Assembly: GCF_028283785.1 (NCBI RefSeq)
Contig: NZ_JAPWKB010000019.1
Span: 1,012,001-1,076,000 of the forward strand
Direction: 5' to 3'
Source: Paraburkholderia sp.
GTDB lineage: Bacteria > Pseudomonadota > Gammaproteobacteria > Burkholderiales > Burkholderiaceae
Length of the DNA: 64,000 bases
Below the pieces are notes generated by a model. That model ran no database searches. It saw only the letters and a list, made by a program, of their open reading frames with translations, and was not told where the DNA came from. The translations under genes and the position numbers were made by a program. Below are positions 8,317 through 17,852 of this stretch, one piece after another; positions within the stretch are counted from its first letter, which is position 1, and each line of letters opens with the position of its first letter.

Positions 8317-8613
8317 ATGGAAATTCGGTTTCCGGCGGATGCGCCCGCATACCGCGATTCCAATCTGACCGTTGTATTTGCTGCGCTGGTGGACGGCGAG
8401 CGCGTGCCGTGCGCGATTTCCGTCGAGGCACTCGAAGATCACTTCGGCGCCAGCAGCGAAGATTTCGACGGATGGATGCGGGCTTTCGATGCCGGACGAC
8501 CCCGGATCGAAGCGGTGGCGCGCGAGCATCTTCAGATCAGCAACGGCTTGCCGGTGCTGCTCAAAAGCGGTCACTTTCCGCCCGGCGACGCGCTGTCTGC
8601 GATGAGCGCCTGA
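8317..8613 (+). CDS. DUF1488-family protein (98 aa)
   Basis: A 98-aa protein resembling DUF1488, a small family of unknown function common in beta- and gamma-proteobacteria. Supporting features are the start MEIRFPADAPAYRD, the central VVFAALVDGERVPCAISVEALEDHFGA region in two parts, and the late AREHLQ motif. The start ATG at 8317 follows a GAAGAGGCG ribosome-site-like stretch. No membrane segment. Nothing in the neighbourhood explains its role. Confidence 0.65.
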   Translation: MEIRFPADAPAYRDSNLTVVFAALVDGERVPCAISVEALEDHFGASSEDFDGWMRAFDAGRPRIEAVAREHLQISNGLPVLLKSGHFPPGDALSAMSA

Positions 8614-8717
8614 TAGCGTCGTGCGGCTTTCGCGCCGGACCGATGCACGAACCCGCCCACAGCCGCCTTTTGCTCGCCTTTCAGCCGCCTGCGCGCCACG
8701 CGCACGGCAGCGCGATC

Positions 8718-9692
8718 TCACGCAGGCGCGGCGAGCGTGTTTGCCGCGCACGCCGCCTCGTGTGACAGACGAATGCCTTCGTCATACGAGGTTTTCCTGA
8801 ACGGACCGATCAGCGCCCGCAGCGCCGTGTCATCGAGAATGACCGGATCCGTCAGCAGGTAATGCATTTCCACCAGCTCGCGCATCAACGGATTGAACAG
8901 TCCGAGCACGCGCAGCATCGTCTTGCCGGCAACCATCAGCTTCGGTTCGCGACCGGCCAGCGCGTACGCTTTCCCGGCGACGGCGCGCGGTGTGATGATG
9001 CCCGCACCCGCCAGATGCAGCCACCGGCCGAACGCGTTCGGCGTGCGCGTCAACGTCTCCACGACCGGCCCGATATCGGGCAGGAACACGAATTCGTGCG
9101 GCACGTCGATCGGGCCGATCATCTGCGCGCGTCCACCGGTTGTCGCGCCCTTGAACACGCCGTCGAGAAAACTGCGTTCGACGCCCGGACCGTAGAAATC
9201 CGGCAGCCGCAACACCAGCGTGGACAGACCGCTGCGACCATGCGCGTCCAGCACGAGATTTTCCTGCGCGAGCCGCATTTTTCCCTTGAACGTGTGCGGC
9301 TCGCGCGGATGCGCTTCCGTCACCGGATTGCCGTGCGGCCGCCCATACGGATAGACCGTGCCGATCAGGATCAACTGTTCGACGCCGGCCGCGATCAGCC
9401 CGTCCAGCGTTTTCTGCATCAACGGCGGATGTGACGCGAACTGATCGTACGGGACGCCGACCAGATAGATTGCCGTGTGCAAACCCGCTGCGGCAGCGAT
9501 GACGGACGATGGATCGTCCGGATTCCACGTGACGATTTCCGCGTGCGGATCGCGACCGAACGCGGCTTCGAGCGGCGCGCGCGACCGTCCGATTGCACGG
9601 TAATGACGCCCGGCCGCGCTCAATGCTGCAGCGATGCGGTGACCGGCCGCGCCCGCAGCGCCGAACAGGCCCACTTTCCCGAGTGTATTCAT
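8718..9692 (-). CDS. NAD(P)-binding epimerase/dehydratase-like protein (extended SDR)
   Basis: A 324-aa Rossmann-fold protein. The N-terminus has the dinucleotide motif GAAGAAG (residues 10-16), and TVYPYGRPHGNPVTE at about 113-127 matches the Tyr-containing region of extended SDRs. The catalytic YxxxK lysine is not obvious: the segment reads FKGKMRLAQE, so activity may differ from classical epimerases. It is transcribed divergently from the TetR gene across a 193-base spacer with inverted repeats, making it the likely target of that regulator. The substrate is unknown. Minus-strand ATG at 9692 directly precedes the nucleotide-binding motif. Confidence 0.8.
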   Translation of the reverse strand: MNTLGKVGLFGAAGAAGHRIAAALSAAGRHYRAIGRSRAPLEAAFGRDPHAEIVTWNPDDPSSVIAAAAGLHTAIYLVGVPYDQFASHPPLMQKTLDGLIAAGVEQLILIGTVYPYGRPHGNPVTEAHPREPHTFKGKMRLAQENLVLDAHGRSGLSTLVLRLPDFYGPGVERSFLDGVFKGATTGGRAQMIGPIDVPHEFVFLPDIGPVVETLTRTPNAFGRWLHLAGAGIITPRAVAGKAYALAGREPKLMVAGKTMLRVLGLFNPLMRELVEMHYLLTDPVILDDTALRALIGPFRKTSYDEGIRLSHEAACAANTLAAPA

Positions 9693-9823
9693 GACTTCTC
9701 CTCACGTGCGTGCTGACGACGGCCGTGGAATTCGTCCACATAAAGCGAGATTTTCAGCCCGGATTTCACCCGGATTCAAACCCGATTCCGGTTGAAATTG
9801 AGATGTGAAAATTTACTAAACGA

Positions 9824-9878
9824 CGTTCAGTGAACGGTGTTCAGTTTAATTTGACTTTTCAGTTTGTCAATCTGAAAA
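9824..9878. promoter_or_regulatory. Candidate TetR-family operators in a divergent promoter
   Basis: The spacer between the epimerase-like gene and the TetR gene holds CGTTCA-G-TGAACG (9824-9836), a perfect 6-bp palindrome, and a second GTTCAGT at 9839-9845. It also holds TTTTCAG (9856-9862) paired with CTGAAAA (9872-9878). The last pair ends only 7 bases before the regulator start codon. The position and AT-rich context fit self-regulation plus control of the divergent gene. Confidence 0.6.
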
Positions 9879-9885
9879 TAGACGC

Positions 9886-10671
9886 ATGGGAATCGCCGAA
9901 AGAAAGAATCGCCAGAAGGTGGCTTTGCGCGAACGTATCCTCGACGCCGCGCGGCGCATCGTCATGCGCGAAGGTTTCGCCGCGTTGTCGATGCGCAAGA
10001 TCGCCGACGCAATCGAATACTCGCCGGCCACGTTGTATCTGCATTTCGCCAGTCGCGACGAGATCGCGCAGGCGTTGTGCTCGGAAGGCTATGCGCAATT
10101 GCTCGCCACGTTTTCGCCGGCTGCGCATATCGCGGACCCGGCTGAACGCCTGAAGGCGATCGGCCGCGCGTATGTTGCGTTCGGCACCGCGCATCCGCAG
10201 ACGTACCGGCTGATCTTCATGGAAGACCCGGCGTACACGGGCGCGACGCTTATCGCGGCAGACGCGAACAACGACGGCGACGAAGCGTTGCGCATGATGA
10301 TCGCCGCGTTCGACGAACTGAAAGCGGCGGGGCGTATCGCCAGCGAGATGAACAGCGCCGTGTGCGCCGAAGCGTTGTGGGCGACCCTGCACGGCATCGT
10401 ATCGTTGAGGCTGACGTGCTCGGTGTTTCCGAGCGTATCGCTGGAGTCGGTGCTTGAGACGTCGCTGGCGGCGTGGTTCGGCGGGTCCGTTGGGTTGGCT
10501 TCCACCGGTTCTCCGGCGTCCGGCGTCCCGCAAAACCGAGTCGCGTCGGATCAACCCGACCAACCCGATGACCCGCCGCATCCCGAGGCCGACGCAGCCG
10601 ACCCGCCTGCGCCACGCGCGGCAAGATCCGCGCGGCCGCGCCGCGCCGCCGCAAAGCCGAAGCTCGCGTGA
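9886..10671 (+). CDS. TetR/AcrR-family transcriptional regulator
   Basis: A 261-aa DNA-binding repressor. The N-terminal helix-turn-helix domain is clear (ILDAARRIVMREGFAALSMRKIADAIEYSPATLYLHF, residues about 19-53), followed by an all-helical ligand-binding/dimer domain to about residue 205. The last 55 or so residues are unusual: Pro/Asp-rich, then Arg/Ala/Lys-rich (ending RRAAAKPKLA), like a basic disordered tail. The ribosome site is weak, and the start codon lies next to an inverted repeat. The likely target is the divergent epimerase-like gene. The ligand is unknown. Confidence 0.88.
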   Translation: MGIAERKNRQKVALRERILDAARRIVMREGFAALSMRKIADAIEYSPATLYLHFASRDEIAQALCSEGYAQLLATFSPAAHIADPAERLKAIGRAYVAFGTAHPQTYRLIFMEDPAYTGATLIAADANNDGDEALRMMIAAFDELKAAGRIASEMNSAVCAEALWATLHGIVSLRLTCSVFPSVSLESVLETSLAAWFGGSVGLASTGSPASGVPQNRVASDQPDQPDDPPHPEADAADPPAPRAARSARPRRAAAKPKLA

Positions 10672-10716
10672 TACCTTCGTGCTCTGACCGACTACCCGAA
10701 TCAGCCCGTTCTGCCC

Positions 10717-11871
10717 ATGTCCACTCAAGACCCGCTCGGCATCACTGACGAAATCAAGGCTTACGTTGCAAACCGGATCGGCTTTATCGAACTGGATCGC
10801 CCCAAGGCGCTGAATGCGCTGTCCGTCGACATGATTCGCGGCATTCAGACCGCGTTCGATCACTGGCGCGAAAATCCGGAGGTGCTGGCCGTCGTGCTGC
10901 GCAGCGACCATGCGCGCGCGTTTTGCGCGGGCGGCGACGTGCGGTTTCTGTACGAGGCGTCGCAGCGCGGCGAGCACGCGGCGCGCGAAGCGTTTTTCAT
11001 CGACGAATACCGGCTCAATCACGCGATGTTCACGTATCCGAAGCCGATCGTCGCGCTGACGAATGGCGTCGTGATGGGCGGCGGCATGGGTATTTCGCAA
11101 CCCGCGCATCGCACGGGCGGTCTGCGCGTGGTGACCGGTTCCACCAAAATGGCGATGCCGGAGACGCGGATCGGGTTGTTTCCGGACGTCGGCGTGGCCT
11201 GGTTTATGGCGCGCACGCCGGGCGCGCTGGGCCGTTACCTCGCGGTGACGGGCGAGACCATTGTTGCGGCCGACGCGCTCTACGCGGGCCTGGCCGACGT
11301 CTATCTCGACGATGACGTTCTGCCCGCGCTGTTTGACCTGTTGCGCACCGATCATTTCGAGTTCGGCGACGACGTGGTCGCGTGCGTGCGGCAACTGGCG
11401 GCAGGACCGGGCGCGCCAAAACCCGACGCGTCGTCGCTGGCGGCGTCGCGTCGGTGGATCGACCGGCATTTTGCGTTGCCGGATATGCGGCAGATTCTGG
11501 CGTCGCTGGAAGCGACCCGTGACGGCGAAGACACGCACGGCGACGACGACGGCGAAGCCCGCGACTGGGCCGAGCAGATGATCGGCGTGTTGCGTGAACG
11601 CTCGCCGCTGTCCATGGCGGTTTCGCTCGAAGTCGTGACGCGCGCCGAAGGCACGATGGCCGACGTGTTACGCCGCGATCTCGACCTGACGCATACGTCG
11701 TTCGCGAATGGCGACGTGCTCGAAGGCATCCGCGCGCGCATCATCGACAAGGACAACGCGCCGCACTGGCGTTTCGCGCGCATCGAAGACGTCACGCCGA
11801 CCGACGTCGCGGCCATGTTCGAAAGCCCGTGGGGCGCGGCGGATCATCCGTTGCGCGATCTGCAAGGCTGA
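10717..11871 (+). CDS. Enoyl-CoA hydratase/isomerase family, 3-hydroxyisobutyryl-CoA hydrolase type
   Basis: A 384-aa crotonase-fold protein. Its length and motifs match 3-hydroxyisobutyryl-CoA hydrolase rather than simple hydratases: the oxyanion-hole regions SDHARAFCAGGDVRFLYE and NGVVMGGGMGIS, the catalytic-glutamate region MPETRIGLFPDVG, and a C-terminal helical extension. That enzyme releases 3-hydroxyisobutyrate in valine breakdown. The rest of the valine pathway is not in this window, so function rests on family resemblance. It starts 45 bases after the TetR gene without a strong ribosome site. Confidence 0.85.
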   Translation: MSTQDPLGITDEIKAYVANRIGFIELDRPKALNALSVDMIRGIQTAFDHWRENPEVLAVVLRSDHARAFCAGGDVRFLYEASQRGEHAAREAFFIDEYRLNHAMFTYPKPIVALTNGVVMGGGMGISQPAHRTGGLRVVTGSTKMAMPETRIGLFPDVGVAWFMARTPGALGRYLAVTGETIVAADALYAGLADVYLDDDVLPALFDLLRTDHFEFGDDVVACVRQLAAGPGAPKPDASSLAASRRWIDRHFALPDMRQILASLEATRDGEDTHGDDDGEARDWAEQMIGVLRERSPLSMAVSLEVVTRAEGTMADVLRRDLDLTHTSFANGDVLEGIRARIIDKDNAPHWRFARIEDVTPTDVAAMFESPWGAADHPLRDLQG

Positions 11872-11967
11872 GCATCGCGCACGGAACTGCGTCGAACAAC
11901 GCCGATAAGCGATCCCGCGCGACCTACACTTAAAGCGTAGGCGCGCGCGGCGCGAAAGGAGCATGAA

Positions 11968-12402
11968 TTGTTCACGCACATTCTGGTTCCGACCGACGGT
12001 TCCGATCTCTCGCGCAAGGCGATCGACGGCGCGATCGACCTCGCCAAAACCGTCGGCGCGCGCCTCACGGCGTACGCGTGTTTGCCGCAATATCCGTATT
12101 CGCCGTTTTCCGAAGTCGTGTTGGAGCCGCCCGTCGAGTTTCTCGAACGCGGCGAGCGCGAGGCGCGCGCGCATCTGCGCGAAGTCGAGGAGTGCGCGAT
12201 GCGCGTCGGCGTGCATGTCGAATGCCGCACGAGCGTGCATCCGTCGCCGTATCTCGGCATCATCGAAACGGCGGAGCAGGGCGGTTGCGACGTGATCTTC
12301 ATGGCATCGCACGGCAGGCGCGGAATCGGCAGTCTGCTGATCGGCAGCGAGACGCAACGCGTGCTGACGCATACGCGTATTCCGGTGATCGTCTATCGGT
12401 AG
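11968..12402 (+). CDS. Universal stress protein (UspA family)
   Basis: A 144-aa nucleotide-binding stress protein. It opens FTHILVPTDGSDLSRKAID, and the ATP-binding motif GSLLIGSETQRVL occurs near residues 121-133, as in ATP-binding Usp proteins. The start is a TTG at 11968, set by AAAGGAG at 11956-11962 with normal spacing. An out-of-frame ATG at 11963 lies between that ribosome site and the TTG. Family role is survival of growth arrest or stress; the specific role here is unknown. It is followed by a terminator-like hairpin that fits the opposite strand better. Confidence 0.88.
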   Translation: MFTHILVPTDGSDLSRKAIDGAIDLAKTVGARLTAYACLPQYPYSPFSEVVLEPPVEFLERGEREARAHLREVEECAMRVGVHVECRTSVHPSPYLGIIETAEQGGCDVIFMASHGRRGIGSLLIGSETQRVLTHTRIPVIVYR

Positions 12403-12429
12403 ATCATCAGTTCGCCGCTCGTCGCGAGC

Positions 12430-12456
12430 AAAAAAACGCCGGCATCGCGCCGGCGC
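12430..12456 (-). terminator. Intrinsic terminator downstream of aceA
   Basis: A 7-bp GC stem (12437-12443 with 12449-12455, loop ATCGC) is followed on the minus strand by seven T residues. It lies about 170 bases beyond the aceA stop and just after the converging usp gene. On the + strand there is no T-run. Confidence 0.8.
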
Positions 12457-12628
12457 TTGATGATTGCGGTGCATGCCCCTTCGTGCACGCACCACGTTCC
12501 CCCTGATTCCGACGCCGGTCATCTCGCACTGACGGCGCCTGTCTTTTGCCCTTTCGTTTTTTTGAGTCGAAGCTTGCAGCGGTCGTCACGCAAGTACGTC
12601 GTGACGACCCCGGCAACCGCGAATACCC

Positions 12629-13936
<1,308 letters not shown>

Positions 13937-14236
13937 GGTGTGCTCCTTGTTTGCCTGAGATGGTTTTTCGATGACTCTGGTCTTCACGAAGCGGTGCGCC
14001 GGAGGCGTTTCGTTCGTGAAGTCTTATATAAGAGTCTAGGCAAAAGGCCATGCGGGTAAAAGTCGCGACGCAGTCTTTTCGATAGATTTTTTATTCAATA
14101 AAAACAATGTGTTATTTGACGCATTTTGCATCGTAAAAAGATGTTTTCCATCTTGCAACGAGACCGTTTGTGCCGTGCAGCACGATTTTTTACGACGCAA
14201 AAAAATTTTCCACATCGTGAAATCTTGGTTGGGGCG
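13937..14236 (-). promoter_or_regulatory. AT-rich upstream region of aceA with a paired inverted motif
   Basis: About 300 bases without a gene. The segment 14090-14220 is strikingly AT-rich against its surroundings. TTTTGCATCGTAAAAA (14124-14139) reappears in inverted, near-identical form as TTTTTTACGACGCAAAA (14186-14202), about 46 bases apart. Such spaced inverted sites suit a dimeric or looping regulator of isocitrate lyase. I could not place a confident -35/-10 pair. Confidence 0.5.
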
Positions 14237-14264
14237 AAAAAAAACCGGCGCATCTGCACCGGTT
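14237..14264 (-). terminator. Intrinsic terminator of the rhlE-type helicase gene
   Basis: On the minus strand a 9-bp stem (14256-14264 with 14243-14251, one G-U pair, 4-base loop) is followed by a T-run. It lies about 50 bases past the helicase stop codon and before the aceA upstream region. Confidence 0.88.
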
Positions 14265-14315
14265 TCTTTTGAAGCAGGGCGGTGAAGCACCGCCCGTTTT
14301 CGTCCAGCAAGCTAA

Positions 14316-15935
14316 TTAGCTGCCGCGACGTGCCGTACGCGGGCCGTCGCTGCGGCGTGCGCCGTAGCCGCCGTCACGCGAACCGCCGTAGCCTTCACGC
14401 GAGCCGCTGCCTGCCGGCTTGCTGCCCCAGCTGCTGCCGCCCGAACGCGCGCCGCCGCCGCCGTTGCCCCCACCATTGCCGCCAGTACCGGCCGGCTTGC
14501 CCGAACCGCTACCGAAGCGGCGGCCACCACCAGCGCCACCGCCCGGACGGCCACGGCCGCCAAAGCCAGGACGGCCGCCACCACCCGACGGAGCCGACTT
14601 GCGCGGCTCGAAGCCTGCGACGACATTGACCGGCAGCGGTGTGCGCACGAAACGCTCGATGCGCTTCAGCGCGCCTTGCTCTGCGTGGTGCACGAGGCTG
14701 ACCGCGATACCCGAGCGACCAGCACGGCCGGTACGGCCGATACGGTGCACGTAGTCTTCAGCAAACTTCGGCAGATCGTAGTTGAACACGTGCGTGATGC
14801 CCGGGATGTCGATACCGCGAGCAGCGACGTCCGTTGCGACCAGCACGCGAACACGACGCTCGCGCAGTGCCTTGATGGTGCGGTTACGCGCGCCTTGCGG
14901 CAGATCGCCGTGCAATGCAGCCGATTCGAAACCGGCGTCGGCCAGACGGCCTGCCAGCTGGTCAGCGTCCATCTTGGTTGCGGTGAAAACGATAGCCTGG
15001 TCGAGGCCTTCGGCGCGCAGCAGATGGTCGAGCAGACGATCCTTGTGATCGCGGTCGTCAACGTAATGGACGGTCTGCGCGATGTTCGTGCGCTGTTCCA
15101 GACGTTGAACGATTTCGATGCGTTCCGGATCCTTCAGCAGGCGGCCCGTCAGCGAACCGATCTTGCCGTCGAGCGTAGCCGAGAACAGCATCGTTTGACG
15201 CGTTGCCGGCGTAGCGGCCACGATCGTTTCGATGTCGTCGATAAAGCCCATGTCGAGCATGCGGTCGGCTTCGTCGAGCACCAGCATTTGCAGTTGCGAC
15301 AGGTCAATACGACCGCGTTCCAGATGGTCCAGCAGACGGCCCGGCGTAGCAACCAGGATTTCCGGGTTCTTCGCGAGCAGCATCAATTGTTGACCATAAG
15401 CGACGCCGCCGAGAATGCTGACGGTGCGCAGGCGCTTCAGGTGCTTGCCGTACGTCGATGCGGCGGTCGTGACTTGCATCGCGAGTTCGCGCGTCGGCGT
15501 CAGGACCAGCAGGCCCGGACGTGCGACCGGTTGCGGACGGCGTGCGCGGCTGTCGGCGCCGGCCGGACGCGCTTCGCGCGGTTGCGCGTCTTTCAGTTTC
15601 TGGATCTGCGCGAAACGCTCGATGGCGGGCAGCATGAACGCTGCGGTCTTGCCCGAACCGGTCGGGCTGGAAACCAGCAGGTCACGGCCGGCGATACCGG
15701 CGGGAATGGCGCGTTGTTGAACCGGCGTCGGCGCCGTATAACCGGCAGCCGTCAGCGCGGAAATGATTTCCGGCGACAGACCCAGCGATTCGAACGTCGG
15801 ACCGGTCGGCTCTGCGGCTTGGGCCACGGCCGCTGCGGGTGCTTGTGCAGCATCGGCTGCAACGGCGGGCGTGTCGAGACCGAATGTTTGATCGGCGATG
15901 GCGTTCAACGGGCTGGAAGTATTGCTCGAAGTCAT
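14316..15935 (-). CDS. rhlE: ATP-dependent RNA helicase, DEAD-box RhlE type
   Basis: A 539-aa RNA helicase. In order it shows a Q-motif region (FESLGLSPEIISALTAAGY), Walker A SPTGSGKTAAF, the DEAD box VLDEADRMLDMGF, motif III SAT, and in the second RecA domain ARGIDIPGITHVFNYDLP and HRIGRTGRAGR. The last ~95 residues are a Gly/Arg/Ser-rich RGG-like tail that probably binds RNA. RhlE-type helicases act in ribosome maturation and cold adaptation. The first 40 residues are Ala-rich. ATG at 15935 follows AAGGA. Other DEAD helicases (RhlB, DbpA) are less likely given the motif spacing and tail. Confidence 0.9.
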   Translation of the reverse strand: MTSSNTSSPLNAIADQTFGLDTPAVAADAAQAPAAAVAQAAEPTGPTFESLGLSPEIISALTAAGYTAPTPVQQRAIPAGIAGRDLLVSSPTGSGKTAAFMLPAIERFAQIQKLKDAQPREARPAGADSRARRPQPVARPGLLVLTPTRELAMQVTTAASTYGKHLKRLRTVSILGGVAYGQQLMLLAKNPEILVATPGRLLDHLERGRIDLSQLQMLVLDEADRMLDMGFIDDIETIVAATPATRQTMLFSATLDGKIGSLTGRLLKDPERIEIVQRLEQRTNIAQTVHYVDDRDHKDRLLDHLLRAEGLDQAIVFTATKMDADQLAGRLADAGFESAALHGDLPQGARNRTIKALRERRVRVLVATDVAARGIDIPGITHVFNYDLPKFAEDYVHRIGRTGRAGRSGIAVSLVHHAEQGALKRIERFVRTPLPVNVVAGFEPRKSAPSGGGGRPGFGGRGRPGGGAGGGRRFGSGSGKPAGTGGNGGGNGGGGARSGGSSWGSKPAGSGSREGYGGSRDGGYGARRSDGPRTARRGS

Positions 15936-16392
15936 GAGAATCCTTGATACACAGGGGATAAAACGTCGGCGCCAATCGGCATACCCAAGTCGTCGGATTC
16001 AGCGAGCAATGAAGCAGCGAGCAAATCGAAAAACGGGGGCAGCTCGCGACAATGAAGGCGAGCTTTTCGTTAGAAGCTGTATCGGATGCGACATGCCAAA
16101 TGGCGCGTCGCCAGCCTGGGACATGACGGCCCGTGGGGGCCAGGCAGGAGGGGACAGGTTCTAAACTGGATTGGAGCAAAACGCTACGAGGCGCTGCGCC
16201 GCAAGACCGGAACAAGCCGGGCAGAAGCAGTGAAGCGCAGGCAGCATTGTATCTCGTTTTTGCTGCACCGCGCCAACCTTTTAGGAAGTTTCCTGGAGAA
16301 AACCGCGTTCAGACGCGTCGTCCGACGCGGATTAATTCGTCAAATCTTGCGTTGGTGTTCGCGTCAAGCGGTTTGGGTGGCAAACGCCTGCG
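15936..16392. other. 457-base intergenic region between the helicase and ACBP genes
   Basis: I see no gene here. The short open frames have no plausible ribosome site or family match. A TACAAT hexamer on the minus strand (16251-16246) could be a -10 box for the helicase, giving a 5' leader of about 300 bases, which would suit cold-responsive control; I found no matching -35. A small 7-bp inverted repeat, CGCGTCG/CGACGCG, lies at 16314-16329. Confidence 0.5.
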
Positions 16393-16662
16393 TCACGCCG
16401 CCGCACCACTTTTCAGCGTTTCGACGAGTTCGGCATATTGCTGCTTCGCAGCGTCTTGCGACGTGCCTTTCAGCGCGCCCCAGGCTTCATATTTGTATTT
16501 GCCGACGATATCGGTGAAACCGGGCTTGTCGCCGTGGACGTCGCCTAAAGTGGCCTGCTTGTACAGCGCGTAAAGGCGCAGCAGCGTCAGATTGCCGGGG
16601 CGCTCCGGCAGCTTTTGCACGTCTTCGTGGGCTTGTGCGAATTGCGCGTCGACGTCGCTCAT
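16393..16662 (-). CDS. Acyl-CoA-binding protein
   Basis: An 89-aa cytoplasmic protein of the ACBP family, a four-helix bundle that binds long-chain acyl-CoA esters. Matching features include the opening FAQAHEDVQKLPERPGN, the ligand-binding segment LYALYKQATLGDV, and KYKYEAWGALKGTSQDAAKQ with the conserved Lys/Tyr/Trp residues. The length is typical for free-standing ACBP. The ATG at 16662 matches the family start; the frame remains open upstream but without similarity. It is transcribed away from tsaB across a 245-base spacer. Confidence 0.92.
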   Translation of the reverse strand: MSDVDAQFAQAHEDVQKLPERPGNLTLLRLYALYKQATLGDVHGDKPGFTDIVGKYKYEAWGALKGTSQDAAKQQYAELVETLKSGAAA

Positions 16663-16907
16663 AGATGTTCTCCGGACTAAATATGAATTGCGGGATAGGC
16701 CAACGATCATATCAAGCGCGATTCTCGATGGGGTTGAATCAGACCGAATCGGGCTGGAGAGATTCTTCCAAACCGTGACGCCGGGCGATCGGATCCGGAT
16801 GAAATGATCAGAAGTAAAAGGGCAGTTTCCAGCAATTTCACGCGCGCAACGCCGACATGGCACGCTCGATGCCCGGCGAGCGCGAGTGCCGCATTACAAT
16901 ACGGGAT

Positions 16908-17852
16908 ATGACTCGAACTGTGCTGCTTGCCCTCGATACCTCGACCGAATATTGCTCGGTCGCGCTTCTGTCCGCCCCTCGAACGCCGGCGTCCGCCGGT
17001 ACGTCCAACGCGTCGAACGCTCCCGGAACGGCGTCCTCAAACTCATCCGGCGACGAGGCCGCGCCGCAGGTATGGGTGCGTCACGAGGCGACCGGCGCCG
17101 TGTCCAGCACGCGTCTGCTGCCCGCGATCCGCGAGCTGTTCGACGAAGCGGGCATTTTGCTGTCCGACTGCGATGCCGTCGCGTTCGGTTCCGGTCCCGG
17201 CTCGTTCACGGGTTTGCGCACGGCCACCGGCGTGGCTCAAGGGCTGGCGTTCGGCCTGAACCGGCCGGTCGTGCCGGTCGGCACCTTGCTCGCATGCGCG
17301 GAATTCGCGCGTCTGCGCGATCCGTCGGTCACGCGTGTGCTGACTGCGCTCGACGCACGCATGGACGAAGTGTATTGGGCCGATTACGCATGGGACGACG
17401 CGCTCGGCGAGTGGCGCACCATTCAACCGGCATCGCTGGATGCGCCCGACCGGCTGGTGCTGCCGGATACGCCTTTCACGCTCGCTGGTAATGCGGCGGC
17501 GGCATTTGGCGAACGGCTGCCGGCGGTGTCGGCGGCGCAAACGGTGGATCGCGAGGCCTTGCCGCACGCGCAGCCGGTCGCGTACGCGGCGCTGCGCGCC
17601 TATCGCGCCGGGCGCACGCTTCCCGCCGATCAGGCCGCGCCGGAATACGTGCGCAACAAGGTCGCGCAGACCACGGCCGAGCGTATGGCCGACAAGGCGC
17701 AGAAAGCCGAGCAGGCTGCGGCCGCGCTGGCCGCGAGCCAGGCGGTGCAGGCCGATCCCGCTGCGGACGCGTCGGGCAGCGGATCTTCGCGTCAACGCGG
17801 ACCGAACGAACACAGCGAGCACAGCGGAAAGGGCCGCGAGGGTGAACAATGA
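16908..17852 (+). CDS. tsaB: tRNA threonylcarbamoyladenosine biosynthesis protein TsaB
   Basis: Scaffold partner of TsaD in making the universal tRNA modification t6A37. The 314-aa protein opens with LLALDTSTEYCSVALL and carries the SGPGSFTGLR motif, both hallmarks of TsaB. It is longer than E. coli TsaB (231 aa) because of a Ser/Ala-rich insertion at about residues 24-48 and a charged Ala/Gln-rich C-terminal tail after about residue 265. ATG at 16908. The stop overlaps the rimI start by 4 bases (ATGA), so translation is probably coupled. First gene of the tsaB-rimI-UDG-DUF1853 run. Confidence 0.93.
   Translation: MTRTVLLALDTSTEYCSVALLSAPRTPASAGTSNASNAPGTASSNSSGDEAAPQVWVRHEATGAVSSTRLLPAIRELFDEAGILLSDCDAVAFGSGPGSFTGLRTATGVAQGLAFGLNRPVVPVGTLLACAEFARLRDPSVTRVLTALDARMDEVYWADYAWDDALGEWRTIQPASLDAPDRLVLPDTPFTLAGNAAAAFGERLPAVSAAQTVDREALPHAQPVAYAALRAYRAGRTLPADQAAPEYVRNKVAQTTAERMADKAQKAEQAAAALAASQAVQADPAADASGSGSSRQRGPNEHSEHSGKGREGEQ

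Noticed and set aside
15936..16392. Hidden small gene in the helicase-ACBP gap
   Set aside because: Short frames on both strands lack a ribosome site and coding-like third-position bias.
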